From Catonella morbi ATCC 51271 (GTDB taxonomy: Bacteria > Bacillota > Clostridia > Lachnospirales > Lachnospiraceae): a stretch of 64,000 bases of DNA. Location of the stretch: NCBI RefSeq assembly GCF_000160035.2, contig NZ_KI535368.1, forward strand, positions 558,001 through 622,000. Direction: 5' to 3'. The position numbers and the translations under genes were made by a program. Every line of letters begins with the position of its first letter. Within the stretch, counting starts at the first letter, position 1. The notes beneath the pieces were generated by a model. That model was not told the DNA's origin. It made no database searches and saw only the letters and a list, made by a program, of their open reading frames with translations. Of the stretch, positions 42,656-50,535 are shown piece by piece.

Positions 42656-43273
42656 TTAAGCCGAAATCTCGCCACTGTTAATCACATGATTCGCCCATTC
42701 TCTTATGACTGCGTTCGTGCGATCTGTGATAGCATCATGGTAAAGACGATATCCCTCTGCATCATTTTCTTTTAGATATGCCACCGCTTTTTTGCTACCA
42801 AAATAGAACAAATCTCTAAGCAGGAAATAATCTGTTATACTCTCCCATAGAAATGCTAAAGCTCTGTAGTTTCCTTCATCGTCATTCTTCTCAACCCGGT
42901 GCATTGTTTTTTTGATCCAACTTATAATGAATTTTTTCTCATCGGAAGAAATAACAGAATGTTCTTCCACATATTTCCTTACTCGTGTCTTTAAATCTGC
43001 AGCGATTTCATCTGTGTCCATAACAATATTGCCGTCATAGACTGTAAGAAAAGTATCCGGATCCTCACCGATTGCTTCGTCTTTTGTGAAAATAAAGCAA
43101 TCCAACAGAATTCCATCAATAACGGTATCGTCATGACTATTGTCTTTTTTGTTAACAATGATCATGCAGTCATAATCACTGTATGAATCATTCATACCAC
43201 AACTAAACGAACCATAGGTAACAATTGCCAATGGGTTATATTTTTCTTTCAGATAATCAATTATCTTCTTCAT
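42656..43273 (-). CDS. Nucleotidyltransferase-domain protein
   Basis: A 205-residue protein. The N-terminal nucleotidyltransferase motif is YGSFSCGMNDSYSDYD (GS at about 21-22, paired Asp at 33 and 35). A third acidic site lies in GILLDCFIF. A C-terminal helical part resembles HEPN or substrate-binding domains. Family members include aminoglycoside-modifying enzymes and MntA-like antitoxins. The separate third Asp and the length would fit either. AAGGAGTAGTTA precedes the ATG. Confidence 0.8.
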   Translation of the reverse strand: MKKIIDYLKEKYNPLAIVTYGSFSCGMNDSYSDYDCMIIVNKKDNSHDDTVIDGILLDCFIFTKDEAIGEDPDTFLTVYDGNIVMDTDEIAADLKTRVRKYVEEHSVISSDEKKFIISWIKKTMHRVEKNDDEGNYRALAFLWESITDYFLLRDLFYFGSKKAVAYLKENDAEGYRLYHDAITDRTNAVIREWANHVINSGEISA

Positions 43274-43292
43274 TAACTACTCCTTAAATTTG

Positions 43293-43439
43293 TCAGTTTT
43301 CTTTGCTCTTTTTATTATCCCACAGTCTATATACAGCATAGATAACCCAAATAAACCATGACCACGACCATGCATGAAGTGTAAGGCTAATATCCAGATA
43401 TACGATTGCCACTGCTATTGCAATATACCACTGCTTCAT
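43293..43439 (-). CDS. Small membrane protein (48 aa)
   Basis: A short frame, MKQWYIAIAVAIVYLDISL..., with one or two hydrophobic helices and a charged tail (LWDNKKSKEN). GGAGGCGTTGTAT precedes ATG 43439. An in-frame GTG at 43499 would overlap the upstream gene and has no site. No family is recognised. Confidence 0.55.
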   Translation of the reverse strand: MKQWYIAIAVAIVYLDISLTLHAWSWSWFIWVIYAVYRLWDNKKSKEN

Positions 43440-43473
43440 ATACAACGCCTCCATAAATTCTAAGCTGTAAACA

Positions 43474-43833
43474 TTAAGGCCTATAAAAATATGGTCCACA
43501 ATCGTCCTCGTGTGTCTTCATATATATCCATGACCAATCGAATGAAACTACATATATTTCGTCAAACTTATCTATATATTTCGAATCCATTTCTTTTTCA
43601 AGAAGTTTAAGAGAAGGATTAGTTTCCCACAAGTCAAAATACTTAGCTCCAGATTTATCAAGTTCATCAAATATTTTTCTTGCGTTATCTCTTGTAAAAT
43701 ACTTATCTGCATCAACAATATTCCAAGAAAAAATATGCCAAAGAAAATTACCTCCTCCTACAACTCTTTTTTTCAAAAGTGATTTTGATATGTTATTTGC
43801 AAAATGTAATAGCCATTCTTTTTCAAAATCCAT
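43474..43833 (-). CDS. DUF4275 family protein
   Basis: A protein of about 119 residues matching DUF4275: NFLWHIFSWNIVDADKY, ARKIFDELDKSGAKYF, YVVSFDWSWIYMKTHEDDCG and a final PYFYRP. The function is unknown; relatives often sit among immunity-type genes. The start at 43833 is fixed by AGGGGAGGTACT. It is followed closely by the 48-residue membrane protein gene. Confidence 0.82.
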   Translation of the reverse strand: MDFEKEWLLHFANNISKSLLKKRVVGGGNFLWHIFSWNIVDADKYFTRDNARKIFDELDKSGAKYFDLWETNPSLKLLEKEMDSKYIDKFDEIYVVSFDWSWIYMKTHEDDCGPYFYRP

Positions 43834-43873
43834 AGTACCTCCCCTAAAATTCAAATTAGTATAGCGAAAACTT

Positions 43874-44419
43874 TTAAATACCTTTTACCATTTTTATATT
43901 GTTATATCGTGTTCCATTCTCCAAAATAAAAGCATTAGGAGTTTCTCCCACTTTGATGAATCCAATTTTCTCATAAAGAATCCTGCCTCTTTCATTGCCT
44001 GAGAAATAATCCAGTTCAAGTTGGGAAAGCCCCCATTCCTTAGCATAGTCTTCAAGACATATAAGCAGCTTTTTTCCTATTCCTAAGTTCCAGAATTCTT
44101 TCAGCACAGAAACAGCGACATTCCCTCGATGGCACATTTTCTTTTTACTCAGCCTTGTAAGCGTGCCATTTGCAATCAGTCTTCCATCCATTTCGACAAC
44201 AAGCATAAGAATATTATCAGATTCATTAAAGCCTTTTATTATTTTTTCTTCCTCTTCTGCAGACATGGTTATTTCTTCCGGATAAGAATACAAAAAATCA
44301 GATTCTCCCATAACAGTTTTCAAATATTCAACAGTTTCTGCAGCATCCTTTACTTGAATCTCTCGAATTTTGCAAATTCTGCCATCTTTTAGTTCAAAAT
44401 TTATTGGTGTGTATTTCAT
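43874..44419 (-). CDS. GNAT family N-acetyltransferase
   Basis: A 181-residue acetyltransferase: a central strand [20 protein letters not shown], the acetyl-CoA loop [22 protein letters not shown] (near residues 108-130) and [17 protein letters not shown]. The substrate is unknown. It sits in the cargo segment between two recombinase relics. Confidence 0.85.
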   Translation of the reverse strand: MKYTPINFELKDGRICKIREIQVKDAAETVEYLKTVMGESDFLYSYPEEITMSAEEEEKIIKGFNESDNILMLVVEMDGRLIANGTLTRLSKKKMCHRGNVAVSVLKEFWNLGIGKKLLICLEDYAKEWGLSQLELDYFSGNERGRILYEKIGFIKVGETPNAFILENGTRYNNIKMVKGI

Positions 44420-44505
44420 ATTTATAATCTCACTTCCATCTATTTATTTTAGTATAATGCCAAATCATTTCTGTTTCGATGTGTTTGTATTGTTTTTGTG
44501 GTAAT

Positions 44506-44802
44506 TTACCTCATCCCATCATAATGTGTCCACATACGCGCCATCTTCACTATTCCTTCATATACTACATCATCTTCATAAGTCTCCTGAAAATAAACTT
44601 CGTAAACTAACCTATGCTGTATATTTATTCTTCTTGAATAGAAACCACTTAGATTACCAACTAGCCTCTCATATGGTGGCGGTTCTTTGAATGGATCATT
44701 TGCTATGATATTCAGAAGCTCTTTTGCTTTTCCATCAAGCCTTGCACCCTTTAACAGTTTTTTATCCTTATCTGCCTGTTTACTAAACTTAATTAAATAC
44801 AT
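44506..44802 (-). CDS. Txe/YoeB family toxin (mRNA interferase)
   Basis: A 98-residue RelE/YoeB-fold toxin: LIKFSKQADKDKKLLKG, then NPFKEPPPYERLVGNLSGFYSRRI in slightly altered form, RLVYEVYFQ, and a C-terminal His/Tyr (MWTHYDG) like YoeB's catalytic end. It would cut mRNA at the ribosome. It starts directly after the antitoxin stop. Confidence 0.85.
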   Translation of the reverse strand: MYLIKFSKQADKDKKLLKGARLDGKAKELLNIIANDPFKEPPPYERLVGNLSGFYSRRINIQHRLVYEVYFQETYEDDVVYEGIVKMARMWTHYDGMR

Positions 44803-45057
44803 CTACCACTCCTCTTCCGGATTATAAGATGTACACTCAGAAACATCTTCTTCTCTGGAGTCCAAAATACTTTGTGCCATACTCGGTATGGAATTAAGAT
44901 ACAAAGTTTCCTGAATCGCCAGCCAATCATCTTCTGATACTAATACTGCATTTTTCCCTCTATTATTTGTTATTGTTATAGGCTCAGAGTATTCATTGAC
45001 ATCTGAAACTGTCTTATATAAGTTAGCTCTTGCCTTTGTTATACTAATTGAAGTCAT
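44803..45057 (-). CDS. Phd/YefM family antitoxin
   Basis: A protein of about 84 residues. The N-terminal DNA-binding Phd/YefM fold (TSISITKARANLYKTVSDVN, then EPITITNNRGKNAVLVSEDDW) is followed by an acidic tail that would wrap the toxin. The start at 45057 is set by AAGGAG eight bases upstream; 45132 lacks one. It is directly upstream of the YoeB-type gene as a complete toxin-antitoxin pair. Confidence 0.87.
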   Translation of the reverse strand: MTSISITKARANLYKTVSDVNEYSEPITITNNRGKNAVLVSEDDWLAIQETLYLNSIPSMAQSILDSREEDVSECTSYNPEEEW

Positions 45058-45208
45058 GACATCATCTCCTTTCGCCTTAAATATAGCGTACTTTTTAGCG
45101 TACGTCAAGCTATAGTCAATTACAATGTTCATTTATTAATATACAGTAATTGAATTTTTGCATTCATTTGAATGTTACATTAGAATTTAGCGCATAGAGC
45201 AAGCCGCC

Positions 45209-45288
45209 TGATATATCATTTATCATCACATAACATCTGCATGATTACTATCAAAAATGACCACAACAGCATATTGCTACCGAGGTCA
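45209..45288. other. Conserved element-end block next to recombinase relic II
   Basis: tgatatatcatttatcatca (45209-45228) and a hairpin gaccacaacagcat / attgctaccgaggtc up to 45288. It matches the blocks at 41069-41144 and 51593-51673. Confidence 0.6.
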
Positions 45289-45304
45289 TCATCCTTATTT
45301 TTTA

Positions 45305-45523
45305 TTAAATTGCCTTGAACATTTACTGACTTACAGGCTTTTCTCCGGTTACCTTTTTAACTTCTTTCCTTGCTGCATTAAGTTCTTCAAGCCTTACCAT
45401 CTCGTCCTTGGCATCATCAAAGCCAAGGTGAGTGTAAACATTCATTGTGACGGAAATGTCAGAATGCCCCATAAGGTACTAAAGGGTCTTGGGGTTCATC
45501 CTTGCCTTTGCCTAAATTCATTC
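45305..45523 (-). pseudogene. Tyrosine recombinase 3' end, relic II
   Basis: The longest relic. The minus-strand frame reads ARMNPKTL, stop, YLMGHSDISVTMNVYTHLGF, DDAKDEMVRLEELNAARKEV, KKVTGEKPVSQ, stop, MFKAI, stop. It keeps the LMGHSDIS box and the catalytic Tyr of YTH. A Gln-to-TAG and a Lys-to-TAA change, plus a frameshift upstream, destroy it. Confidence 0.85.
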
Positions 45524-45743
45524 GACAACCTCCCTGCTCTATAATTATAAAGTCTACCTTAAAGTCTACTCAAAGTCTACTTTGCAATTTTAACTTTTGA
45601 ATTTATTAATTTTGCCATTAATCTCGTACTTTGGCCAATAAAGAAATGAAGCCCGTCTTCGAAGCTTCTCCCCTGGCATAACTTTTCATTTTTATCGTAG
45701 ACAGTCCAAATGTTATTTATTTAACATTTTCAAAAACAGATGG
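45523..45743. repeat. ~215 bp direct repeat, left copy
   Basis: Runs from cgacaacctccctgctctat to ttttcaaaaacaga and matches 47214-47431 in the same orientation with scattered changes. It contains aaagtctac three times (45550-45585 region). The pair brackets RhuM-Fic copy 2 with its HTH gene. Confidence 0.8.
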
Positions 45744-45886
45744 CATTTTACTTTGCTTAATTTGTTTATACTCTCAACTTTGTCTGGCGCAAAACATCAT
45801 CCTCGTCGTAAGTAAATCTCGAAAACTCTGATTTTGACTTATTTCATTGTTTATTCGTTCTTTCTAACAATAATATCCACTTAGTC

Positions 45887-46834
45887 TTATTTCATGCAAT
45901 TCATGATAACTGTAATCATCATTTCCATCTCATCCGGTTTTGATTCAGCAATCATAATTGTGAGGGCTACAAGTGTATGGTCATCAATTGTTTTCTCACC
46001 ACCAACAAATAGTACTCCATTTCTATCTAGAAAATACAAAAACATTGTTGCAGCAATTCTTTTATTTCCATCCAAGAAACTATGATTCTTGGTTACAAAA
46101 TATAATAAATGTGCTGCCTTCTCCTCAAGAGTCGGATATAAATCCTGTCCGGCAAAAGACTGATAAATATTACCGATACTTCCTTCAAAGGAGCCGTCTT
46201 TTTCTTTTCCAAAAATGTCTGATTCATCACCAAATCTCATACTTGCAATTATCTCCATACATTCTTCATATGTAAGCACATATGTTGCTGCATTACCTTT
46301 TGGTCTGGACATATTCTGGTGATCATAAGCATCCAACAAATCTAGAGCAGTACTGTATCTTTCAATAACTGAAAGAACTTGCTTACTATCCAATGAATTC
46401 TGTGTACGCTTCATAATCTGTATTACCTCACCAAGCTGTGCGATACGATTATTATTCACCGCATATCCCCTCAATATATACTGTCTTAACACTGAGTTTG
46501 CCCACTTACGAAATTCCACACCACGCTTAGATTTAACACGATATCCGACAGAGATAATAACATCAAGGTTATAATACTCAATAAATCTTTCAACCTCTCT
46601 ACTCCCCTCATTTTGAACTGTCGCAAATTTTGCGACAGTTGAATTATCCAATTCTTCACTCAATGCATTATTGATATGTTTGCCAATAGTCTTTATATCT
46701 CGATCAAACAGCTCAGCCATTTGATTTCTACTCAGCCAAACCATCTCTTGATTCACCGGCACTGATAATGTTACAGCCCTGTCTTCCGTTTCAAATAAAA
46801 TAAGTTCATTGTCTTTGTTACTATTGTCTTTCAT
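45887..46834 (-). CDS. RhuM-Fic/Doc fusion protein, copy 2
   Basis: A protein of about 315 residues, nearly identical to copy 1 except around residues 57-90. Copy 2 reads NSTVAKFATVQNEGSREVER before YYNLDVIIS, where copy 1 reads NQVVVAKFATTTKHGAIEGK. The Fic/Doc motif HSFLDGNKRIAATM is intact. The start at 46834 follows GAGGAGG. It is paired with its own HTH gene. Both copies look functional, so this is not a simple decayed duplicate. Confidence 0.85.
   Translation of the reverse strand: MKDNSNKDNELILFETEDRAVTLSVPVNQEMVWLSRNQMAELFDRDIKTIGKHINNALSEELDNSTVAKFATVQNEGSREVERFIEYYNLDVIISVGYRVKSKRGVEFRKWANSVLRQYILRGYAVNNNRIAQLGEVIQIMKRTQNSLDSKQVLSVIERYSTALDLLDAYDHQNMSRPKGNAATYVLTYEECMEIIASMRFGDESDIFGKEKDGSFEGSIGNIYQSFAGQDLYPTLEEKAAHLLYFVTKNHSFLDGNKRIAATMFLYFLDRNGVLFVGGEKTIDDHTLVALTIMIAESKPDEMEMMITVIMNCMK
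46616..46640. repeat. 25-bp perfect palindrome inside RhuM-Fic copy 2
   Basis: Arms aactgtcgcaaa (46616-46627) and tttgcgacagtt (46629-46640) lie around a single T. The inner nine bases equal copy 1. The outer bases differ from copy 1 on both sides but still pair. Confidence 0.85.
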
Positions 46835-47069
46835 TCTCAGCACCCTCCTCGCTCACAATTTTCTCAACTCCCTTTTCTTTCATCAACTCCTGCATGCGAA
46901 TATAATATTCCAAAAATCTAAATACATATGGTGGGGCATTTCTATGCCCTAACTCCCATTCTGTCACTGTTCTATAAGGAATATCAAATTGTTCACAAAA
47001 CTCTTTTCTATTAAGCCCTGTGGATTCCCGCAATTCTTTCATCCTATTCTGAAATGTCTTTTCTTCCAT
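46821..47069 (-). CDS. HTH (XRE-like) regulator paired with RhuM-Fic, copy 2
   Basis: 82 residues, almost identical to the protein at 38414-38662 (the tail is SEEGAENERQ instead of SGEDDENERQ). The start at 47069 follows AAAGGAGGTGGCT. It overlaps the RhuM-Fic start and is a likely antitoxin or autorepressor. Confidence 0.83.
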   Translation of the reverse strand: MEEKTFQNRMKELRESTGLNRKEFCEQFDIPYRTVTEWELGHRNAPPYVFRFLEYYIRMQELMKEKGVEKIVSEEGAENERQ

Positions 47070-47120
47070 AGCCACCTCCTTTACTCATTGAGTAAATTAT
47101 ATCACATTTCATAATTAAAT

Positions 47121-47152
47121 AAAAGGGTATGCAATTATACACACCCTTTTTC
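47121..47152 (-). terminator. Terminator upstream of the HTH gene, copy 2
   Basis: The same AAAAGGGT / ACACCCTTTTT hairpin as at 38714-38746. Confidence 0.6.
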
Positions 47153-47213
47153 ATCTTAAGGAAACCTGTGATTTATCTCATTCCATCCCTTTTGGAGCCT
47201 TTTCTTTCCAACG

Positions 47214-47431
47214 ACAACCTCACTGCTCTATAATTATAAAGTCTACCATAAAGTATACTCAAAGTCTACTTTACAATTTTAACTTTTGAATTTATTAACC
47301 TTACTATTAATCTCATACTTTGACCAATAAATAAAAGAAGCCCCTATCCGAAGCTTCTCCTCCCCTTCATAACTATTCATTTTTATCATGGACAGTCCAA
47401 TGGTCAATTAATTAGCAATTTCAAAAACAGG
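47214..47431. repeat. ~215 bp direct repeat, right copy
   Basis: Pairs with 45523-45743. It begins cgacaacctcactgctctat and ends atttcaaaaacagg, and contains the iterated aaagtctac motif. No open frame is present. Confidence 0.8.
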
Positions 47432-47466
47432 TGTAAAATAGGGGCACAAATCACTCTCTTACACTC

Positions 47467-47550
47467 TCAAAACCTTGATTTTAAGGCATTTTCAGAGAAA
47501 AATACGATTTTGCCGTAGCAGATGAATAGGACTTTTATGGGTGTCATCAT
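47467..47550 (-). pseudogene. N-terminal relic of a tyrosine phosphatase-like gene
   Basis: After a good GGAGGTAA site, the frame MMTPIKVLFICYGKIVFF... starts like a low-molecular-weight phosphatase (compare MTKILFICHGNICRS at 36218). Homology ends at the P-loop, and a stop occurs after 27 codons. The break coincides with recombinase-associated sequence. The similarity is short, so the call is tentative. Confidence 0.5.
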
Positions 47551-47598
47551 TTACCTCCTATTGCTCTAAAACATCCTATTTTATAAGGATTTACAAGA

Positions 47599-47778
47599 TT
47601 ATTGTGAAATGCTCAGAAATGACGTAACACAGAAAATCAGAGCAATATTTAGCAAGTTATTACTGAAGCTTAGTAGTAAAAATATTAATTGAGTTTCCGC
47701 AAACGTCTCCGCAAACTGTATTGAAGTATTTTTGTTATCAAATTTTGCTGCAACCACTTGATTATCCAATTCTTTCAT
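47599..47778 (-). pseudogene. Relic of a RhuM-type gene
   Basis: The frame begins MKELDNQVVAAKFDNKNTS. This matches the EELDNQVVVAKFATT segment of RhuM-Fic copy 1 and then diverges. The DNA ttgctgcaaccacttgatta corresponds to the right arm of the palindrome region. No other RhuM or Fic part remains. Confidence 0.6.
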
Positions 47779-47899
47779 CCCAGTTAAGCCATCACCGATC
47801 TCGTGTCGACGACACACTATAATACCCTGAGACACTGTTCTGGAAAGTTAGTCGGATCATTCAAAAGATACTCACTGGCAAAGTTGAATTTAGTGAAAT

Positions 47900-48361
47900 T
47901 TAGCGATTCAGCCATTCCTTTATCAGCGTAAACACCTTTTCTTTATCTTTATCAGGTATTGATCGGTTTTTATTTACGGTATAATGATGACCAAACTCGT
48001 TATCAATATATGTGTTTCCGTTAAGCATCACCGGTTTATCATATCTTGGCCTAACATGAATATGAAGATGAGGGTTAGGATCTGAATCTTTATAGAAGCT
48101 ATTCATCAAACAACTCCAATTACTTAAGGTTGCTCCTAAAGCAGTCTTAATACAGGTCTCTACTTTATAAACAAGCTTGTGAAGCTCTTCCCATTCATCA
48201 TCTGTTAGTTCTGACAATGAACCGCAGTGACGCTTTAAAACCAAAATACATCGTCCGATATAATCCTGTTCATCGGCAAGAAAAATAGACTAAAATGTAC
48301 TTTCGTACACCAGAAACTGTTTATCTTTCTCAGATAGATTGCACCAACTACAATTTTCCAT
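47900..48361 (-). pseudogene. HIT-family (histidine triad) gene with one nonsense codon
   Basis: From ATG 48361 (GGAGGTAAGAAAA upstream) the frame reads MENCSWCNLSEKDKQFLVYE, then STF, a TAG at 48290-48292, and continues in frame SIFLADEQDYIGRCILVLKRH to a histidine triad NPHLHIHVRPR near the end. The N-terminal C-x2-C and the triad are typical of HIT hydrolases. The rest of the frame is undamaged, so the TAG (probably from TGG) is a recent mutation. A shorter product could start at an internal Met or Val near 48244. Confidence 0.8.
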
Positions 48362-48390
48362 TTTTCTTACCTCCAAATTCAAATTTGCTA

Positions 48391-48459
48391 TTAAATTTCC
48401 ATGAACATTTTCTGGCTTATCGGCTTTTCCTCGGCCACCGTTTCAACTTCTTTTCATTT
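48391..48459 (-). pseudogene. Tyrosine recombinase 3' end, relic III
   Basis: The minus-strand frame KEVETVAEEKPISQKMFMEI and stop matches only the last ~20 residues of the other relics. It is cut off at 48459, where the methyltransferase gene's 3' end begins. Confidence 0.75.
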
Positions 48460-49053
48460 ACTCACATTGATAATAGCAATATCGCAAGACATTCGTCCTC
48501 TTACAATCTCAAATGTAACATCATCATATCCCATTTCTTCAAAAAATCTCTTATAGGATGCCTCATCAAATCTATTGCTAAAATTTGCCCCTATTTTCTC
48601 TAATAACTTAACTGCCAGCTTATTAGTTCTTTTATCGCCTTCTATGTATGTTGGAATTATAAGTTTACCACCATCTTTACATACACGAGTTAATTCCCTT
48701 AAGGCAGCTTCCGGTTCCGGCAATAAATGAATTACATTACCCGCTACAACCGCATCAAATGAGCAATCTTTCGCTTTTAATGAGGTAATATCAGCTTTCT
48801 TAATAATTACATTATCAAATCGACTAAGCTTCTTTTTTGCCTGCTTTAGCATTCCTGTAGAATAATCTGTTGCATACAGTTTACTGCACTTTGGGGCAAT
48901 GTATATGCTTATCGCACCTGTTCCGCAAGCACACTCAAGGACTGTATCTTTTTGATTTATATATTTTGCTACACTTATTCCTGTTTCCCTATATACTTTT
49001 TTATTATAGATATTTTCAAACAGATCATATAATCCTGCAACTTTATCCCAGAA
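48454..49053 (-). CDS. Class I SAM-dependent methyltransferase
   Basis: A protein of about 199 residues. Motif I is VLECACGTGAISIYIA near residues 40-55, then YATDYSTGMLKQAKKKL, a DAVVAGNVIHLLPEP motif IV and ALRELTRVCKDGGKLIIPTY. It belongs to the UbiE/Methyltransf_11 type; the substrate is unknown. The start at 49053 is chosen for AAAGGAGGAGTT; an in-frame ATG at 49125 has no good site. The 3' end abuts recombinase relic III. Confidence 0.85.
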   Translation of the reverse strand, partial: FWDKVAGLYDLFENIYNKKVYRETGISVAKYINQKDTVLECACGTGAISIYIAPKCSKLYATDYSTGMLKQAKKKLSRFDNVIIKKADITSLKAKDCSFDAVVAGNVIHLLPEPEAALRELTRVCKDGGKLIIPTYIEGDKRTNKLAVKLLEKIGANFSNRFDEASYKRFFEEMGYDDVTFEIVRGRMSCDIAIINVSK

Positions 49054-49121
49054 CATAACTCCTCCTTTGCTACAATCTGCAATTCCTTCACAACCTTTTT
49101 TCTCACAATCCGAAACATCCT

Positions 49122-49940
49122 TCATTTGATTTCCATTGTTTTACGTAGAAAGCAATCAAACTCATCCAGAATATCTGTCATCAAGCCTTTATCAATTCGA
49201 TTTCTGCATTCTTCAATCAAAACTGCAGGTATTCCATAAAAAGCTTCTGCAATACTACCTGTAATAGCTGCCAATGTGTCAGTATCTCCACCAAGTGATA
49301 CCGCATTACGGATTGCATCTTCAAAATCTTCAGCTTCCAAAAAGGCAATAATTGCCTCCGGTACAGTCCTCTGACAGGTTTCATCCATATGATATTCCGG
49401 TCTGATTTCATCAAGGGTTCTATCCAGATTATAATCAAATTCCTTCTCAATATACGATTTGATTTCATCTTTTGAGGAACCATTTCTTGCCATAAAAATA
49501 GCACTCGCTGTTGCTTCTGCACCCTTAATCCCTTCCGGATGATTATGTGTAACATTCGCTGTAGCATTTGCTACCTCTCTGGTTCTTTCAATAGACTCAT
49601 AAAGCCATCCTGCAGCCGATACTCTCATGGCAGAACCATTTCCGTAGCTGTCATATGGTTTTGGATTACTTTCCCTAAGCCAGTAACCGAACCTTCCGCC
49701 ATATCCTGCATCCGGATACCGTCTCCCCCATTCCTTCATATTAACTGCAACAGCCTCTTCAATATCCTTTACCTTCGCATCAACTCCGACAGCAAGCAAT
49801 GCCTCTCCCACTGCAATGGTCATAACTGTGTCATCCGTAAATCCGCAGCCTTTGCTAAATAAATCAAATTTCTTTGTTTTATCTCCTCTGTCAAACTCAA
49901 ACGGACTTCCAATAATATCCCCTAAAATTGCTCCGTACAT
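49122..49940 (-). CDS. ADP-ribosylglycohydrolase (DraG-like)
   Basis: A protein of about 272 residues. Metal- and ADP-ribose-binding motifs are GAILGDIIGSPFEF at the N-terminus, GFTDDTVMTIAVGEALL near 33-50, and GGDTDTLAAITGSIAEAFYG near 230. It removes ADP-ribose from proteins, nucleic acids or small molecules. The start at 49940 follows GGAGGTATAT. It precedes the methyltransferase gene on the same strand and may be cotranscribed with it. Confidence 0.9.
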   Translation of the reverse strand: MYGAILGDIIGSPFEFDRGDKTKKFDLFSKGCGFTDDTVMTIAVGEALLAVGVDAKVKDIEEAVAVNMKEWGRRYPDAGYGGRFGYWLRESNPKPYDSYGNGSAMRVSAAGWLYESIERTREVANATANVTHNHPEGIKGAEATASAIFMARNGSSKDEIKSYIEKEFDYNLDRTLDEIRPEYHMDETCQRTVPEAIIAFLEAEDFEDAIRNAVSLGGDTDTLAAITGSIAEAFYGIPAVLIEECRNRIDKGLMTDILDEFDCFLRKTMEIK

Positions 49941-50138
49941 ATATACCTCCAGTCTCATAATTGCACAATCAATATCTCTTTTCTTGTTACCATCACGAGT
50001 ATAATATATAAGCATCTAAATTTGGTCGCTCATCAGGCGACAATTTTTAAACAACAGAAAATATAAAGACTATTCGATTGGCCAGCTGCCATATATAACT
50101 TATAAAAATAGAATTTTACAATGCATTCTTCGGACAAT

Positions 50139-50262
50139 TCTTCTCTAATTATCACCTTGCCCCCTCTCCATCAGTGATAACACTATCTATAGGTTTTGTA
50201 AAGTTTTTAGATTAAATTCCAAAAACAATTATTATTTAGCTGTTTTTTTGGTTTCTTTTCCA
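50139..50262 (-). pseudogene. Relic of an ATPase 5' end and upstream region (locus D')
   Basis: The plus-strand text from ttcttctctaattatcacct to the ccaaaaacaatta region matches 57924-58045, the start and upstream DNA of the intact ATPase at 56740-57942. On the minus strand an AGAGGGGGCAAG site leads to GTG ATA ATT AGA GAA (M-I-I-R-E). Homology then stops, and the frame ends after about 45 unrelated codons. Only the upstream region and five codons survive. Confidence 0.7.
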
Positions 50263-50360
50263 AAAAATATCTTTCTAAGAATCAAGTTCTAAATATCTTC
50301 ACATATCCAAGTTAATAATAATAGACCATAACTATTCACGTCATATTTACTAAAGATTTG

Positions 50361-50535
50361 TTATCTAAAATAAGATATCATATTTCCCTCAGATATAGGT
50401 CTCATTCCAAATGACTTGTAGAACTGATTATCTCTTTCATCTTCTATATCTGTATTTACCTGAAACATCCTTACATTAGCGTACTTATCCCAGGCCTTCT
50501 TAAACAATATTGTGCCTATTTTTCTACAAATGGAA
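50361..50535 (-). pseudogene. C-terminal fragment of a GNAT acetyltransferase
   Basis: The minus-strand frame includes GTILFKKAWDKYANVRMFQV and, after NTDIEDERDNQ, FYKSFGMRPISEGNMISYFR and stop. This is the usual FY-x-x-xGF end of a GNAT enzyme. The N-terminal half is absent. It abuts the end of the oxidoreductase gene. Confidence 0.7.

Larger units (their letters stand above)
45770..47180 (-). repeat. RhuM-Fic module duplication, copy 2
   Basis: The counterpart of 37351-38760. It lies between two 215-bp direct repeats. On its right it keeps only a short patch of the AlbA fragment before the right repeat begins near 47214. Confidence 0.85.

Noticed and set aside
45550-45585. Origin-type iterons at aaagtctac
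   Set aside because: There are only three units per copy, no Rep gene is nearby, and the stretch lies within recombinase-related repeat DNA.
48290-48292. TAG in the HIT gene as a recoded codon
   Set aside because: UAG recoding to pyrrolysine needs pyl genes, none of which is seen, and no other gene here uses in-frame TAG. A nonsense mutation is simpler.
49053-49125. ATG at 49125 as the methyltransferase start
   Set aside because: It lacks a ribosome-binding site, and the added 24 residues are Cys/Lys-rich and unlike the family. ATG 49053 has AAAGGAGGAG.
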